From JBFMAE01 sp040756085 (lineage in GTDB: Bacteria; Desulfobacterota; BSN033; UBA1163): a DNA stretch of 32,630 nt. The stretch's first letter is position 1, and each line of letters opens with the position of its first letter. The notes beneath the pieces are model-generated. The model saw only the letters and a program-made list of their open reading frames with translations, did no database searches and was not told the origin of the DNA. The position numbers and the translations under genes were made by a program. The stretch covers positions 1-32,630 of the forward strand of contig JBFMAE010000135.1 of assembly GCA_040756085.1 (NCBI GenBank), in the 5' to 3' direction. Positions 14,280 to 21,883 of this stretch are shown here, in pieces.

Positions 14280-16441
14280 CAAGCCACCAGTCTACGAGAG
14301 AGTTGGGTGAACCTCAATTGAGGTTTGTTATTTTTTATGGCAATGGCCAAGGCCTTCTTGGTTCCGATTAACACCACCAGTTTTTTGGCCCTGGTAATAC
14401 CAGTATAAATCAAATTCCTCTGAAGAAGAAGATAATGCTGCGTGGTCACAGGTAGGATCACCACCGGATACTCACTCCCCTGCGACTTGTGGACGGAAAT
14501 AGCATAGGCGACCACCACCTCATCCAGCTCAGAAAAGTCGTACGTGATTAGTCTCCCGTCAAAGTCAATGATCATCTCCTTATCTTCCTGATCAATCCTT
14601 GAAACCCACCCGATGTCACCATTAAAGACTTCCTTATCATAATTATTAATCACTTGCATGACTTTATCATGTAACCTGAACGTCCTGCCTCCATAGGTGA
14701 TACCAAACTGGTCAGGGTTCAGTTTTTTCTGCAATTCTATGTTGAGATTCGTCACTCCAATCAATCCCTTATGCATCGGAGTTAAGACCTGTATATCCCG
14801 AATCGGGTGAAAGCCAAACCGTTCAGGGATTCTCTCACTACAGAGTGAAAGGATCCTATTTAAGATCTTTTCAGGGTACTCTTCCTGAATGAAGTAAAAA
14901 TCGGTCGGCTCTTTCTTCTCTCCATTCTTCAGAATGGGAAACTCCCCCCGATTCACCCGGTGAGCATTCACCACAATCATACTCTCTTGAGTCTGGCGGA
15001 AGATCTCCGTCAACCTGACTACTGGAAAGAGGCCCGAATCGATCATATCCCTCAAAACATTCCCCGGTCCAACCGATGGAAGCTGGTCTACGTCACCTAC
15101 CAATATCAAATGGGCCTGGGATGGAATGGCTTTGAGCAAGTGATACATCAAAAGCGTATCCACCATGGATGCCTCATCAATGATGATGACATCCGCCTCC
15201 AAAGGATTATCCTGATCTTTTTTAAAGCCTCCCTTCTGAGGAGAGTATTCAAGCAAACGATGGATGGTCTTGGCCTCCCAGTCTGTCGCCTCCGTCATCC
15301 TCTTGGCAGCCCTGCCTGTAGGGGCAGCAAGTAGAATTCTCAGTTTCAACTGGTAGAAGATCCTTGATATCGCCGTGATGATGGTGGTCTTTCCTGTGCC
15401 TGGACCTCCAGTAATAATCAAAACCTTTGAGCTCGCTGCTGAGAGGACCGCCTCCTTCTGCTTCTCGGCCAGCTCAATGTGGAGTTTCTGTTGAACCCAC
15501 TCAACTGCCTTTTCAGGATGAATAGGTCTGATGTTTGTTGGAGAATCTTTCAGCCTTCTTAATCCTTCGGCTATTCCCATTTCTGAAAGATAGAAAGGCG
15601 TAAGATAGACAGCTTTGTGAACCTGCCCATTATTTATCTCTTCAAGGAAAATCTCCTTTCCCCTGGAGAGTTCCATAATTGCTTTGGTAATAATCTCCTG
15701 ATCAACTTTCAATACCTCCATCGATTTTTTAACCAATCCCTTTTCGGGGTAGTAGACATTGCCCTCTTCAGTCAGCTCGTTCAATACATAGATAACTCCA
15801 GCCTTCGCCCTGATGAGAGAATTTGGGTCGATCCCGATGTTTTTGGCGATTTTGTCCGCCGTAATGAAGCCAATGCCACGAATATCCTGGGAAAGACGAT
15901 AGGGATTCCCCTTAACCAATTCGATAGAACGGTTGCCATATTGTTTGAAAATTTTGGCCGAATAAGCAGCACTTACACCATGTCCCTGAAGAAAGATCAT
16001 AATCTCCTTGATTTCTCTCTGCTCCTCCCATGCTTTTTTAATCATGCCAATCCTTATGGGGCCGATCCCATATATTTCGGAAAGCCGCTCAGGCGCTTTC
16101 TCGATGATATCGAGAGTATCTAGTCCAAATTTTTTCACAATCCGATCTGCCATGATCGGACCAATGCCTTTGATCAATCCAGAACCTAAATATCTCTTTA
16201 TGCCATGGACTGTCGCAGGAACTGTAACTTCGTAATTATCAACCTGGAACTGCTCCCCAAACTTCTTGCTATGAACCCACCTGCCCACAAGTTTTAGTGA
16301 CTCCCCTTGATTGATCGCAGATAGGCTTCCAATGATTGTTGTCAACTCTCTTTTCCCCTTCTCCTGGAGTTTGGCCACTACAAAGCCAGTCTCTTCGTTG
16401 TAGTAAGTTATCCTTTCAATAAGACCATAAATGGTAGACAT
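14279..16441 (-). CDS. recD2: RecD2-type ATP-dependent DNA helicase
   Basis: A 720-residue superfamily 1B helicase of the RecD2 (RecD-like, without RecBC) class. The order is: N-terminal OB-like domain (IYGLIERITYYNEETGFVVA), tandem helix-hairpin-helix motifs (LIKGIGPIMADRI and IYGIGPIRIGM, about residues 89-133), Walker A TGGPGTGKT (344-352), Walker B VIIIDEASM (about 418-426), motif III LVGDVDQLPSVGPG, motif IV TEIFRQ, motif V AYAISVHKSQGSEYPVV and motif VI YTGITRAKK. The ATG at 16441 matches the start of homologs; an in-frame TTG at 16519 would add 26 unlikely residues. No good ribosome binding site is seen before either. RecD2 unwinds 5'-3' and serves in replication-fork or mismatch repair. 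The nuclease gene downstream is coupled through TGATG. Confidence 0.93.
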   Translation of the reverse strand: MSTIYGLIERITYYNEETGFVVAKLQEKGKRELTTIIGSLSAINQGESLKLVGRWVHSKKFGEQFQVDNYEVTVPATVHGIKRYLGSGLIKGIGPIMADRIVKKFGLDTLDIIEKAPERLSEIYGIGPIRIGMIKKAWEEQREIKEIMIFLQGHGVSAAYSAKIFKQYGNRSIELVKGNPYRLSQDIRGIGFITADKIAKNIGIDPNSLIRAKAGVIYVLNELTEEGNVYYPEKGLVKKSMEVLKVDQEIITKAIMELSRGKEIFLEEINNGQVHKAVYLTPFYLSEMGIAEGLRRLKDSPTNIRPIHPEKAVEWVQQKLHIELAEKQKEAVLSAASSKVLIITGGPGTGKTTIITAISRIFYQLKLRILLAAPTGRAAKRMTEATDWEAKTIHRLLEYSPQKGGFKKDQDNPLEADVIIIDEASMVDTLLMYHLLKAIPSQAHLILVGDVDQLPSVGPGNVLRDMIDSGLFPVVRLTEIFRQTQESMIVVNAHRVNRGEFPILKNGEKKEPTDFYFIQEEYPEKILNRILSLCSERIPERFGFHPIRDIQVLTPMHKGLIGVTNLNIELQKKLNPDQFGITYGGRTFRLHDKVMQVINNYDKEVFNGDIGWVSRIDQEDKEMIIDFDGRLITYDFSELDEVVVAYAISVHKSQGSEYPVVILPVTTQHYLLLQRNLIYTGITRAKKLVVLIGTKKALAIAIKNNKPQLRFTQLSRRLVA

Positions 16442-16895
16442 TTTTAATTTTTTTGTTAAGAAGGTGACGAGATTATCTATCCTGTTAAGGACTTTATCAA
16501 AACCGATAAAGGTAGTCAAAAAATTTCAAGTACGATATGGAAATGTGGAAGAGTTAGGAGATGAACAAATTTTCCTAAATTTCTTTTGTTTTAGCCATTA
16601 ATTTAAGGGGTTATATGTGCCTATTCTTTAGGCAAAGCGATGAAGATAGCTATTTTCAAGAGCGGGAGAGTTTTTTCCCACAGGTATTCAACATTTTTTG
16701 TGGATTGTGTGAAGACAACCTAATAAAAAGGAAATTATTTTTGGTGAAAAAAATATCTTTACTCCTTTCTAACTAAAGAATTTCTCACATTGCATATGTA
16801 AATTTTATTCAAAAATGCAACCTTTCAAGGTGAAAGCAGCAATTTAGTCAACATGGCATGATATATTATCAAGTTTTAGAATTGTATCTTATGGG
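16442..16895. other. AT-rich spacer between recD2 and the sigma-factor gene
   Basis: No gene, tRNA or long palindrome is seen. It holds the 5' region of recD2 on its left and the 3' end of the sigma-factor transcript on its right. No convincing terminator or promoter could be assigned. Confidence 0.4.
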
Positions 16896-17447
16896 TTAAG
16901 TTTTGCGCTCTTTGGGTTCACAGATCAATACATTTCTTTCATCCATTTCAAAGGTGCATTTCTCTTCAAGAATGGGTTTCAACTTTTTTCGGGCCCTGTG
17001 AAGCCTCACTTTGACATTCTTAATCGTTATTCCCAAAGTATCAGCGATCTCTTGATGGCTAAAGTCCATGATGTCCGAAAGAAAAAGGACCGTTCGTAAT
17101 GATTCAGGCAGAAGGCTCATCTGGTTCTGAACACATTCTCCCATCTGGCGCTGTTCCAATTCTTTTTGGATTAAATCTTTTTTGAAATCTTCTATCTCTC
17201 CCAGGTCTATTTCCTCTTCTCTTTGTGATATTTTCGACTGGCGGAAATGATCCTGGCAAAGATTGTAGGCAATACGAAATATCCATGAAGATAGCTTCGA
17301 GGGATCTCTCAGGCTGCCTAAGTGTTTCTGAATCCTTAAAAATGTTTCCTGGATCAGGTCATTGGCAACCCAGTCATCTCTAACCAGGACCCGGATAAAC
17401 TTCCTTACCCTGGAATAATACTGGTCGTAGATCTCCCAAAATTCCAT
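16896..17447 (-). CDS. ECF-type sigma-70 family RNA polymerase sigma factor
   Basis: Region 2 is visible at the N-terminus (NDLIQETFLRIQKHLGSLRD, then SWIFRIAYNLCQDHFR, about residues 28-76) and region 4 near 110-160 (MSLLPESLRTVLFLSDIMDFSHQEIADTLGITIKNVKVRLHRARKKL). No region 1.1 or 3 is present, so it is an ECF-type factor of 183 residues. After region 4 there is a short tail with two cysteines, KCTFEMDERNVLICEP, which in similar factors may act as a metal- or redox-responsive element. No anti-sigma gene is adjacent. It starts 18 nt after the stop of the CMD-family gene, with TGGAG upstream, so the two are co-transcribed and the thiol protein may take part in the same stress response. The regulon is unknown. 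Confidence 0.9.
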   Translation of the reverse strand: MEFWEIYDQYYSRVRKFIRVLVRDDWVANDLIQETFLRIQKHLGSLRDPSKLSSWIFRIAYNLCQDHFRQSKISQREEEIDLGEIEDFKKDLIQKELEQRQMGECVQNQMSLLPESLRTVLFLSDIMDFSHQEIADTLGITIKNVKVRLHRARKKLKPILEEKCTFEMDERNVLICEPKERKT

Positions 17448-17465
17448 TTCAAAACTCCATTGAGA

Positions 17466-17726
17466 CTATCGACAGCAAGAGCTACCACCTGGCTGGTTGC
17501 AGGGAAGATCAAACTCCCTTTCTTGCCCCATGATTTCATTGATCCTATTTTTGATAGCCAGATGAGCCCCTTTTTTCACCTGGCTGGCGAGATCCACTGC
17601 CTCTCGAATCTCGTCGGGAGAGAGGCCCACAGCTTTTGCCTTCCCAGAATAGTGTTCAAAACAGGGTATGCAATTTGCGGCCGTGGATGCTCCAAGGCAA
17701 ATTAAAATCTTTGTTCTCTCTTCCAT
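17466..17726 (-). CDS. carboxymuconolactone decarboxylase/AhpD-family thiol protein
   Basis: An 86-residue protein with the compact AhpD/CMD helix pattern. The active-site region TAANCIPCFEHY holds the CxxC pair (Cys19, Cys22) and a histidine (His25), followed by GLSPDEIREAVDLASQVKKGAH, typical of the family. CMD-fold proteins with CxxC act as peroxidase or disulfide-reducing partners rather than as decarboxylases. The C-terminus is unusual: a cysteine at 76 and a final SSCCR (Cys84, Cys85), adding further thiols that could bind a metal or form a relay. AAAGGAGG precedes the ATG. It is the first gene of a two-gene unit with the ECF sigma factor, and an 18-19 bp perfect palindrome lies 86 nt upstream. 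Confidence 0.88.
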   Translation of the reverse strand: MEERTKILICLGASTAANCIPCFEHYSGKAKAVGLSPDEIREAVDLASQVKKGAHLAIKNRINEIMGQEREFDLPCNQPGGSSCCR

Positions 17727-17811
17727 GGTTTATGTCCTCCTTTGGTCGAAATGTTTCCCATATAAGACGGGAAAGACCTCAGAAAGGTTACACCCTCTCT
17801 ATGTTATCCTT

Positions 17812-17852
17812 TGTATAAGTTTGAAATTTCTTTGAAATTTCAAACTTATACA
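17812..17852. repeat. 19-bp perfect inverted repeat with 3-nt loop
   Basis: Arms at 17812-17830 and 17834-17852 are exact reverse complements with a TTT loop; the arm contains the half-palindrome GAAATTTC. It is AT-rich and unlike the GC hairpins elsewhere. Its place upstream of the thiol-protein/sigma-factor unit makes an operator or attenuator possible; a terminator for something transcribed rightwards is an alternative (ATTTTT follows). Confidence 0.75.
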
Positions 17853-18331
17853 TTTTTAAATCTATACCTTAAATGATGACCTGTCAAATAATGATTTTCA
17901 GAAAGAAATTTGAGAAAGAAGAGACTAAATCTGGACCCAGTTACAAAATTTGAACAGAAATGGCACCCTATGGCTATAAATTGTACACCGGAGATTCGGC
18001 CATCAATCGTGGAAGCCTTTAAATTCTAATTAATTTTGATGGTCTCGTAAAAAGTCTGAAAAGGATATTTTCTGTCATTCCTGCCCCGTATCAGGTACGG
18101 GGTAAACTCCAGCAGGAACCCAGTCTTTTTAAGCATTTAGAATTCCTCTGGATTCCCGTTTCCTGAACATGTCAGGAACAGGTTTCACGAGAATGACAAC
18201 TTTTTACGAATTCATTAATTTTGAAATCTGAAAATTTAGAAATATTTGGCATTAATATTGCTGAAATAATTAATATTCATAATATACCTCATGGTTAAAT
18301 GACTTTAAGCTCATAACTTATTTGGGTAACG
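17853..18331. other. gene-free region upstream of the bactofilin gene
   Basis: No gene is seen. It is AT-rich and contains the 165-bp MITE-like element described separately. Between that element and the bactofilin start the sequence is AT-rich (AATAATTAATATTCATAATATAC) and probably holds the bactofilin promoter, but no clear -35/-10 pair could be chosen. Confidence 0.4.
18045..18209. mobile_element. MITE-like element, TCGTAAAAAGT ends
   Basis: TCGTAAAAAGT (18045-18055) is repeated exactly inverted at 18199-18209. Inside are nested inverted pieces: GTCATTC/GAATGAC (18074-18080 / 18191-18197) and local hairpins CCCCGTA/TACGGGG (18084-18102) and TTCCTGA/TCAGGAA (18160-18178). An 11-bp direct repeat ATTAATTTTGA flanks the unit (18029-18039 and 18214-18224), perhaps a target duplication although 4-5 nt separate it from the inverted ends. 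There is no coding capacity, so it must be moved in trans if mobile. Confidence 0.7.
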
Positions 18332-18712
18332 ATGAAGCCAACCATAGAAGAAATGAATGTTTTTTGGGATAAGAATTCCGTTTTTGAGGGAAAAATAACC
18401 TCTGAGGGGATATTTCGCCTCGATGGAAAAGTGGAGGGGGAAATCTTCCATAGTGGGACATTAATTGTAGGTGAGACGGCAATTATCAAGGGGAGAGTTG
18501 GCGTCGATGCCCTTATAATCAATGGTAAGATGGAAGGGGAAGTCACAGCAAAGGAACGAGTGGAGATACATTCGAAAGGGAAGTTCTATGGGACCATTTT
18601 TACTCCTATCTTTGTTATCCAGGACGGGGGAATTTTTGAGGGAAATTGTAAAATGGAGGGAAAATCCGATAATGTGAGGGATTTGGTAAGTGCTAAGAGG
18701 GCAGTTTCTTGA
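18332..18712 (+). CDS. bactofilin (polymer-forming cytoskeletal protein)
   Basis: The 126-residue product has the regular beta-helix repeat of bactofilins, about one turn per 17-18 residues: FEGKITSEGIFRLDGKVEGE, GTLIVGETAIIKG, ALIINGKMEGEV, VEIHSKGKFYG, FVIQDGGIFEG, NCKMEGK. Conserved G-x-[IL]-x-G and IIKGxV elements are present. Bactofilins polymerise without nucleotide into cytoplasmic filaments that organise cell shape, stalk or polarity machinery. Short flexible tails at both ends are normal. The ribosome binding site is weak. The gene stands alone; a partner M23 peptidase, often adjacent to bactofilins, is not present here. Confidence 0.93.
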   Translation: MKPTIEEMNVFWDKNSVFEGKITSEGIFRLDGKVEGEIFHSGTLIVGETAIIKGRVGVDALIINGKMEGEVTAKERVEIHSKGKFYGTIFTPIFVIQDGGIFEGNCKMEGKSDNVRDLVSAKRAVS

Positions 18713-18930
18713 AATTCCAACCCTTGACCTTGACCCGTGCTGGAAAATTCTAAATGCCATGTGGGATGCAATGCAAAATTTTAAAGAATATTATAAAAAA
18801 GGGGAGTAAAAAAGAGGTCGTTTGTTACACCTACTACTCTTCAGCCCACTACAATTGCTGGAGTCAACGATTACTGCAAGAAACATTTACAATGAAGTTA
18901 TAGCTCTGATGTCTTATTCTTTCTAAGTGG

Positions 18931-18975
18931 AAAATTAAAAAGGGATACAGCTTCGAGCGGTCGATCCGGCTGCAT
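18931..18975 (-). terminator. probable terminator of the small membrane protein gene
   Basis: On the minus strand ATGCAGC pairs with GCTGTAT (one wobble) and an inner TCGA/TCGA pair closes the loop; the stem is followed by CCCTTTTTAATTTT. It lies 36 nt after the stop codon at 19012. The stem is imperfect, with an asymmetric internal loop. Confidence 0.5.
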
Positions 18976-19011
18976 CTTTTTGCTGTTGTGAGAAATTATG
19001 TTAATTCAACG

Positions 19012-19221
19012 CTATTTAAACCCTTCAATAATCCACAGCACCAACCGTGTTATTCCTCGAAGGCCGAACAATACAACACAAAAAGCAATCGGGATAAAAA
19101 TGAAAGCAATATGTAAATCTTCTTTATGTTCTCCCGCATTTATCCATATCAAAAAAGGGATTGGAATAGCCATTATCGCCAAAACGAGTGATATCCTGTC
19201 ACATCCTTTCTTAATACTCAC
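19012..19221 (-). CDS. small two-TM membrane protein
   Basis: The 69-residue product has two hydrophobic segments (SLVLAIMAIPIPFLIWI, about residues 11-27, and FIFIPIAFCVVLFGLRG, about 39-56) joined by a charged loop (NAGEHKEDLH), and ends in RLVLWIIEGFK. It starts at a GTG with AAGGAG eight bases upstream and has a probable terminator, so it is likely real although I recognise no named family; similar small proteins with a terminal WIxxGF motif exist in related bacteria as I recall. The function is unknown. It is 54 nt downstream of the HEPN-like gene on the same strand and might be co-transcribed. Confidence 0.65.
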   Translation of the reverse strand: MSIKKGCDRISLVLAIMAIPIPFLIWINAGEHKEDLHIAFIFIPIAFCVVLFGLRGITRLVLWIIEGFK

Positions 19222-19275
19222 AATTTTTCTCCTTAATCAAACAAATTATACCTGACATTCTTAGCTTTTATGAGA

Positions 19276-19755
19276 TCATCTTTTCTCTACTCCACAGATT
19301 TTTCCTAATCCTATAAAAAGCTCCCGAGCTTCTTCAATAAATTCTTTCAATTCTTTGGTTAAAGCTTCTCGAGATTCAAATCTAAGAAATAAATCATGGA
19401 ATATTTTGTTTCTCTTCCTATTAAATTCTTTAAGCCTTTTATAAAAATTTTCATTTGCATGGAAAAAATGGAAATATTCCACCAAACGAGAAAACCGATC
19501 ATCCTCTCTCATGAGCTTTTCAGTCTTTGATGAATCAAAACCAGCTTTCAATCCCATATAGGATATAGTTACACGTAAACAGACTTCTACCAACTGGAAG
19601 TAGATAGCTGCCGATTCAATATAATGCTCAGCACCATAGGCTGTATTTGCTGCCTCGTTTAACTCTATGATTAAGTCCCAATTCAAATCTTTAGTTTCCA
19701 TTTTTATTCTATCATCAAATAATGCACTTTGGGATTTACCCATTAAATGGTGCAT
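19276..19755 (-). CDS. HEPN-like helical protein
   Basis: The 159-residue frame is almost wholly helical. Near its C-terminal third it contains KRNKIFHDLF (Arg115, His120), which fits the R-[N/D]-x3-H signature of HEPN ribonucleases, preceded by a helix bundle (AEHYIESAAIYFQLVEVCLRV) as in HEPN/nucleotidyltransferase-associated proteins. Such proteins are RNA-cutting toxins or defence effectors, or inactive scaffolds. No ribosome binding site is seen at the ATG 19755 or at the internal ATGs (19743, 19698). The frame stays open upstream to a stop at 19813-19815, with coding-like sequence (DHTWKGWERLENN), and joins the upstream frame at a homopolymer, so this may be the 3' part of a longer broken gene. 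No antitoxin-type partner is recognisable. Confidence 0.6.
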   Translation of the reverse strand: MHHLMGKSQSALFDDRIKMETKDLNWDLIIELNEAANTAYGAEHYIESAAIYFQLVEVCLRVTISYMGLKAGFDSSKTEKLMREDDRFSRLVEYFHFFHANENFYKRLKEFNRKRNKIFHDLFLRFESREALTKELKEFIEEARELFIGLGKICGVEKR

Positions 19756-20049
19756 GTTATTTTCGAGTCTCTCCCAACCTTTCCATGTATGATCGAAAAA
19801 AATAACCAGCCCTTAGAATCAGGGTTATCATTTGTGAAATATGGGTTGTAATATACACCTTTTTCGAAATTTATGGAAGTGAAGACTTCAGGAAGGAATG
19901 ATGCAGATATTTTGGGATGTTCTTTGAGATTTTTTAAAAGTTGAAATTGGAATATCGAAATAGAAAACAACATCCAACAAGACTTCTTCAATAAAGAGCT
20001 CTAAAAAATTATTACATGCTCTTTTGATTACCTTCTCAGAAATCTCCAA
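19743..20049 (-). pseudogene. frameshifted 5' part of the HEPN-like gene or a separate remnant
   Basis: Two minus-strand frames carry coding-like sequence that connects only if single bases are changed in homopolymers. Frame one starts near a TTG at 20049 (EISEKVIKRACNNFLELFIEEV) and runs to about 19935; removing one base of the six-base run 19930-19935 joins it to KNLKEHPKISASFLPEVF and on to NPYFTNDNPDSKGWLFF. Adding one base to the seven-base run 19796-19802 then joins that to DHTWKGWERLENN and the HEPN-like frame. The reconstructed product would be about 250-260 residues. Either the gene is decaying or the assembly has homopolymer errors. No known domain is recognised in this 5' part. Confidence 0.5.
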
Positions 20050-20058
20050 TAAAATTTC

Positions 20059-20086
20059 TTGACAAAAGTGTAAAAGAGATTAAAGT
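20059..20086 (+). promoter_or_regulatory. promoter upstream of the small frameshifted gene
   Basis: A perfect TTGACA (20059-20064) is followed after 16 nt by TAAAGT (20081-20086). An AAGGA ribosome binding site (20098-20102) and an ATG (20110) follow at normal distances, which supports real expression signals here. Confidence 0.5.
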
Positions 20087-20109
20087 TGAAGTATTTTAAG
20101 GACAGAAAA

Positions 20110-20282
20110 ATGGAAAATTGCGAATTTAAACTTTTTCTTGAAGGTGTCGGGGGAAAACTTACTATTCTGATTGAAGAACAAAGCTTTTAATCAAAAAACT
20201 TGATCGTCACATTGAAGAGGATAGGGCATGGTTCAAATTAATCAAAGGAGGTTTTCGAAGTTTTGAAAAAGGCTTAAATTAA
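20110..20282 (+). pseudogene. small gene of about 57 residues, frameshifted in a T-run
   Basis: The ATG at 20110 has AAGGA seven bases upstream and a promoter before that. The frame reads MENCEFKLFLEGVGGKL and on to EEQSF, then stops at 20188-20190. One added T in the TTTT run just before that stop restores a frame reading KKLDRHIEEDRAWFKLIKGG and ending at 20280-20282. The intact product would be 57 residues, alpha/beta in character, with no family I recognise. It sits 43 nt upstream of the GHKL ATPase gene on the same strand, so it may have been the first gene of that transcript. A -1 ribosomal slip is possible in principle, but a mutation or sequencing error is simpler. Confidence 0.45.
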
Positions 20283-20325
20283 TATCTAACTATTAGGTCC
20301 GCCTGGGGAACGCCACTTTTTAACG

Positions 20326-21810
20326 ATGGAATACCTTCCTGTCACGGTCGATAAGAGTCACCTGATTACCATTGGAGAAAGGCTCTATTCGGAGAGCATT
20401 GAACTCATCCGGGAGCTGGTCAACAACGCCTACGATGCGGATGCCACAGAGGTCGATATCAAAATGACTAAAGAATTCATTGAGATCAAGGACAATGGTA
20501 CAGGGATGGATCGAGAAGGCCTGCGGCAATATTTTAATATAGGTTCTCCTGAGAAGGTTTTGAAATCGAAATCTCCTCTCTTCCACCGGGATCGTATCGG
20601 GCAGTTCGGTATCGGGAAATTTGCAAGCCTCTCTGCCTGCGAATGCTTTGAGGTCTATACTCAAAAAAGTGATTTTGCAGCCAAGGTGACTTTTGATAAA
20701 ATGGAATGGGAAAAAGAAGGAGACCGATGGAACCTGCCGCTTCAAATCCTACCATCCGACAAGGAGAGAGGGGATGGTACCACGGTAACCCTCCTCCGGT
20801 TGACAAGGGAGTTTGAATCAGAAGAAGTGGTCCGGAAGATCGTAGAAGGGACCCCATTAAAAGTACCAAATTTTGTTGTCAGATTGAATGGGATGCGTAT
20901 CACTCCGAGGAGCCTGAGCGGACATCGTATCCCTTTTCTCGAAGGGACAGAATTTGGCCCCATTCATGGAGAGATTATCGTCATGCCTTCCTCCACTGCT
21001 TCTCCTGTGGAATTAGGGATTGAAGTCAAAGTGAAACAGGTAACCATCAAACGGGAACTGTTTGGATTGGAACATTGGGGAAAGATTGTTTCAAGAATTC
21101 ATGGAGAGGTACACGCCGATTTTCTGCCAGTCACCACAGACCGTTCAGGGTTTGTTCTGGACAGTCCGCAGTATCAGGCTTTCCGGATGGTAATGGATAA
21201 GATTATTCGGGAAGTGGATGACATTCTCAAACGGTTAGCAGGCCGTAAAGAAAAACGAAAGGCTAGTAAAGCGCTGAAAGAAGCTCTGCACAGGATTCAC
21301 CGCGCTTTGGCCTTAAATCCGGACCTCTCTCCTTTCGGTGCTATTCCCTTAGCTGGTGGAGGGGAAGGAATGGGGGGTGCAGGTGTCGTTCCAAAGAAAT
21401 TGGATCAAAGGGGAGAGGAAGAGGTTCAACTTGCTGAAGAGGGAAAAGGAAGTGAGGAGGTTCAACAACCCTTACCTACGAAGAAAGCGAGGAAGAAATC
21501 ACCCAAAGTCAAACGATTGACCCCCAATGCCATCGTTCAGAGAATGAAATTTGGAGAGGCAGGGGTTTCTGTCTGCGTGGACGATTTTGGAGTAGATGGA
21601 CCAGAATGCTTTACAGAGGGCACAGTGATTTATATTAACCAACAGCACCCCCTCTATCAACGGGAGGCGAAGAAGCCAGACACTTATATCCTGAATGTCA
21701 CAAGGCTCATCACACAGGAGATCTCATTAATGAAGGATACAAAAAATCCACGGCTGGCTTTCTCAAGACAGAGCAAGCTCCTCCGAGATGCCTTCATTGA
21801 AAATTCTTAA
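20326..21810 (+). CDS. GHKL (Hsp90/MutL/MORC-like) ATPase, function unknown
   Basis: Residues 1-150 form a GHKL ATPase: N-box ELIRELVNNAYDADAT (Glu30, Asn34), G1 box DNGTGM (56-61), and G2 box GQFGIGKFA (92-100), all intact. Residues 150-320 fit the S5-like transducer of Hsp90/MutL/MORC proteins. Then comes a charged, low-complexity linker (about 345-400, rich in E/G/K), and a separate C-terminal domain (about 410-494) with VIYINQQHPLY and TRLITQEISLM. ATP-driven dimer clamping is expected; the target is unknown. It has no histidine-kinase dimerisation domain and no MutL endonuclease motif. Similar free-standing GHKL ATPases occur in defence islands, and the neighbours (HEPN-like gene, MITEs) suggest an accessory region, but that is inference. 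No ribosome binding site is seen at 20326. Confidence 0.8.
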   Translation: MEYLPVTVDKSHLITIGERLYSESIELIRELVNNAYDADATEVDIKMTKEFIEIKDNGTGMDREGLRQYFNIGSPEKVLKSKSPLFHRDRIGQFGIGKFASLSACECFEVYTQKSDFAAKVTFDKMEWEKEGDRWNLPLQILPSDKERGDGTTVTLLRLTREFESEEVVRKIVEGTPLKVPNFVVRLNGMRITPRSLSGHRIPFLEGTEFGPIHGEIIVMPSSTASPVELGIEVKVKQVTIKRELFGLEHWGKIVSRIHGEVHADFLPVTTDRSGFVLDSPQYQAFRMVMDKIIREVDDILKRLAGRKEKRKASKALKEALHRIHRALALNPDLSPFGAIPLAGGGEGMGGAGVVPKKLDQRGEEEVQLAEEGKGSEEVQQPLPTKKARKKSPKVKRLTPNAIVQRMKFGEAGVSVCVDDFGVDGPECFTEGTVIYINQQHPLYQREAKKPDTYILNVTRLITQEISLMKDTKNPRLAFSRQSKLLRDAFIENS

Positions 21811-21826
21811 AGTCCCTCCCAGCCTC

Positions 21827-21845
21827 CCTGCCTACCTCAGGCAGG
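21827..21845. repeat. CCTGCCT-AGGCAGG palindrome
   Basis: A 7-bp perfect stem (21827-21833 / 21839-21845) with a 5-nt loop, a member of the family also found at 7850, 7909 and 22189. It lies 17 nt after the GHKL ATPase stop codon. Confidence 0.65.
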
Positions 21846-21883
21846 CTTTGTCCAAGGGAGGAGTAAACCCGGATGTTGCATTG

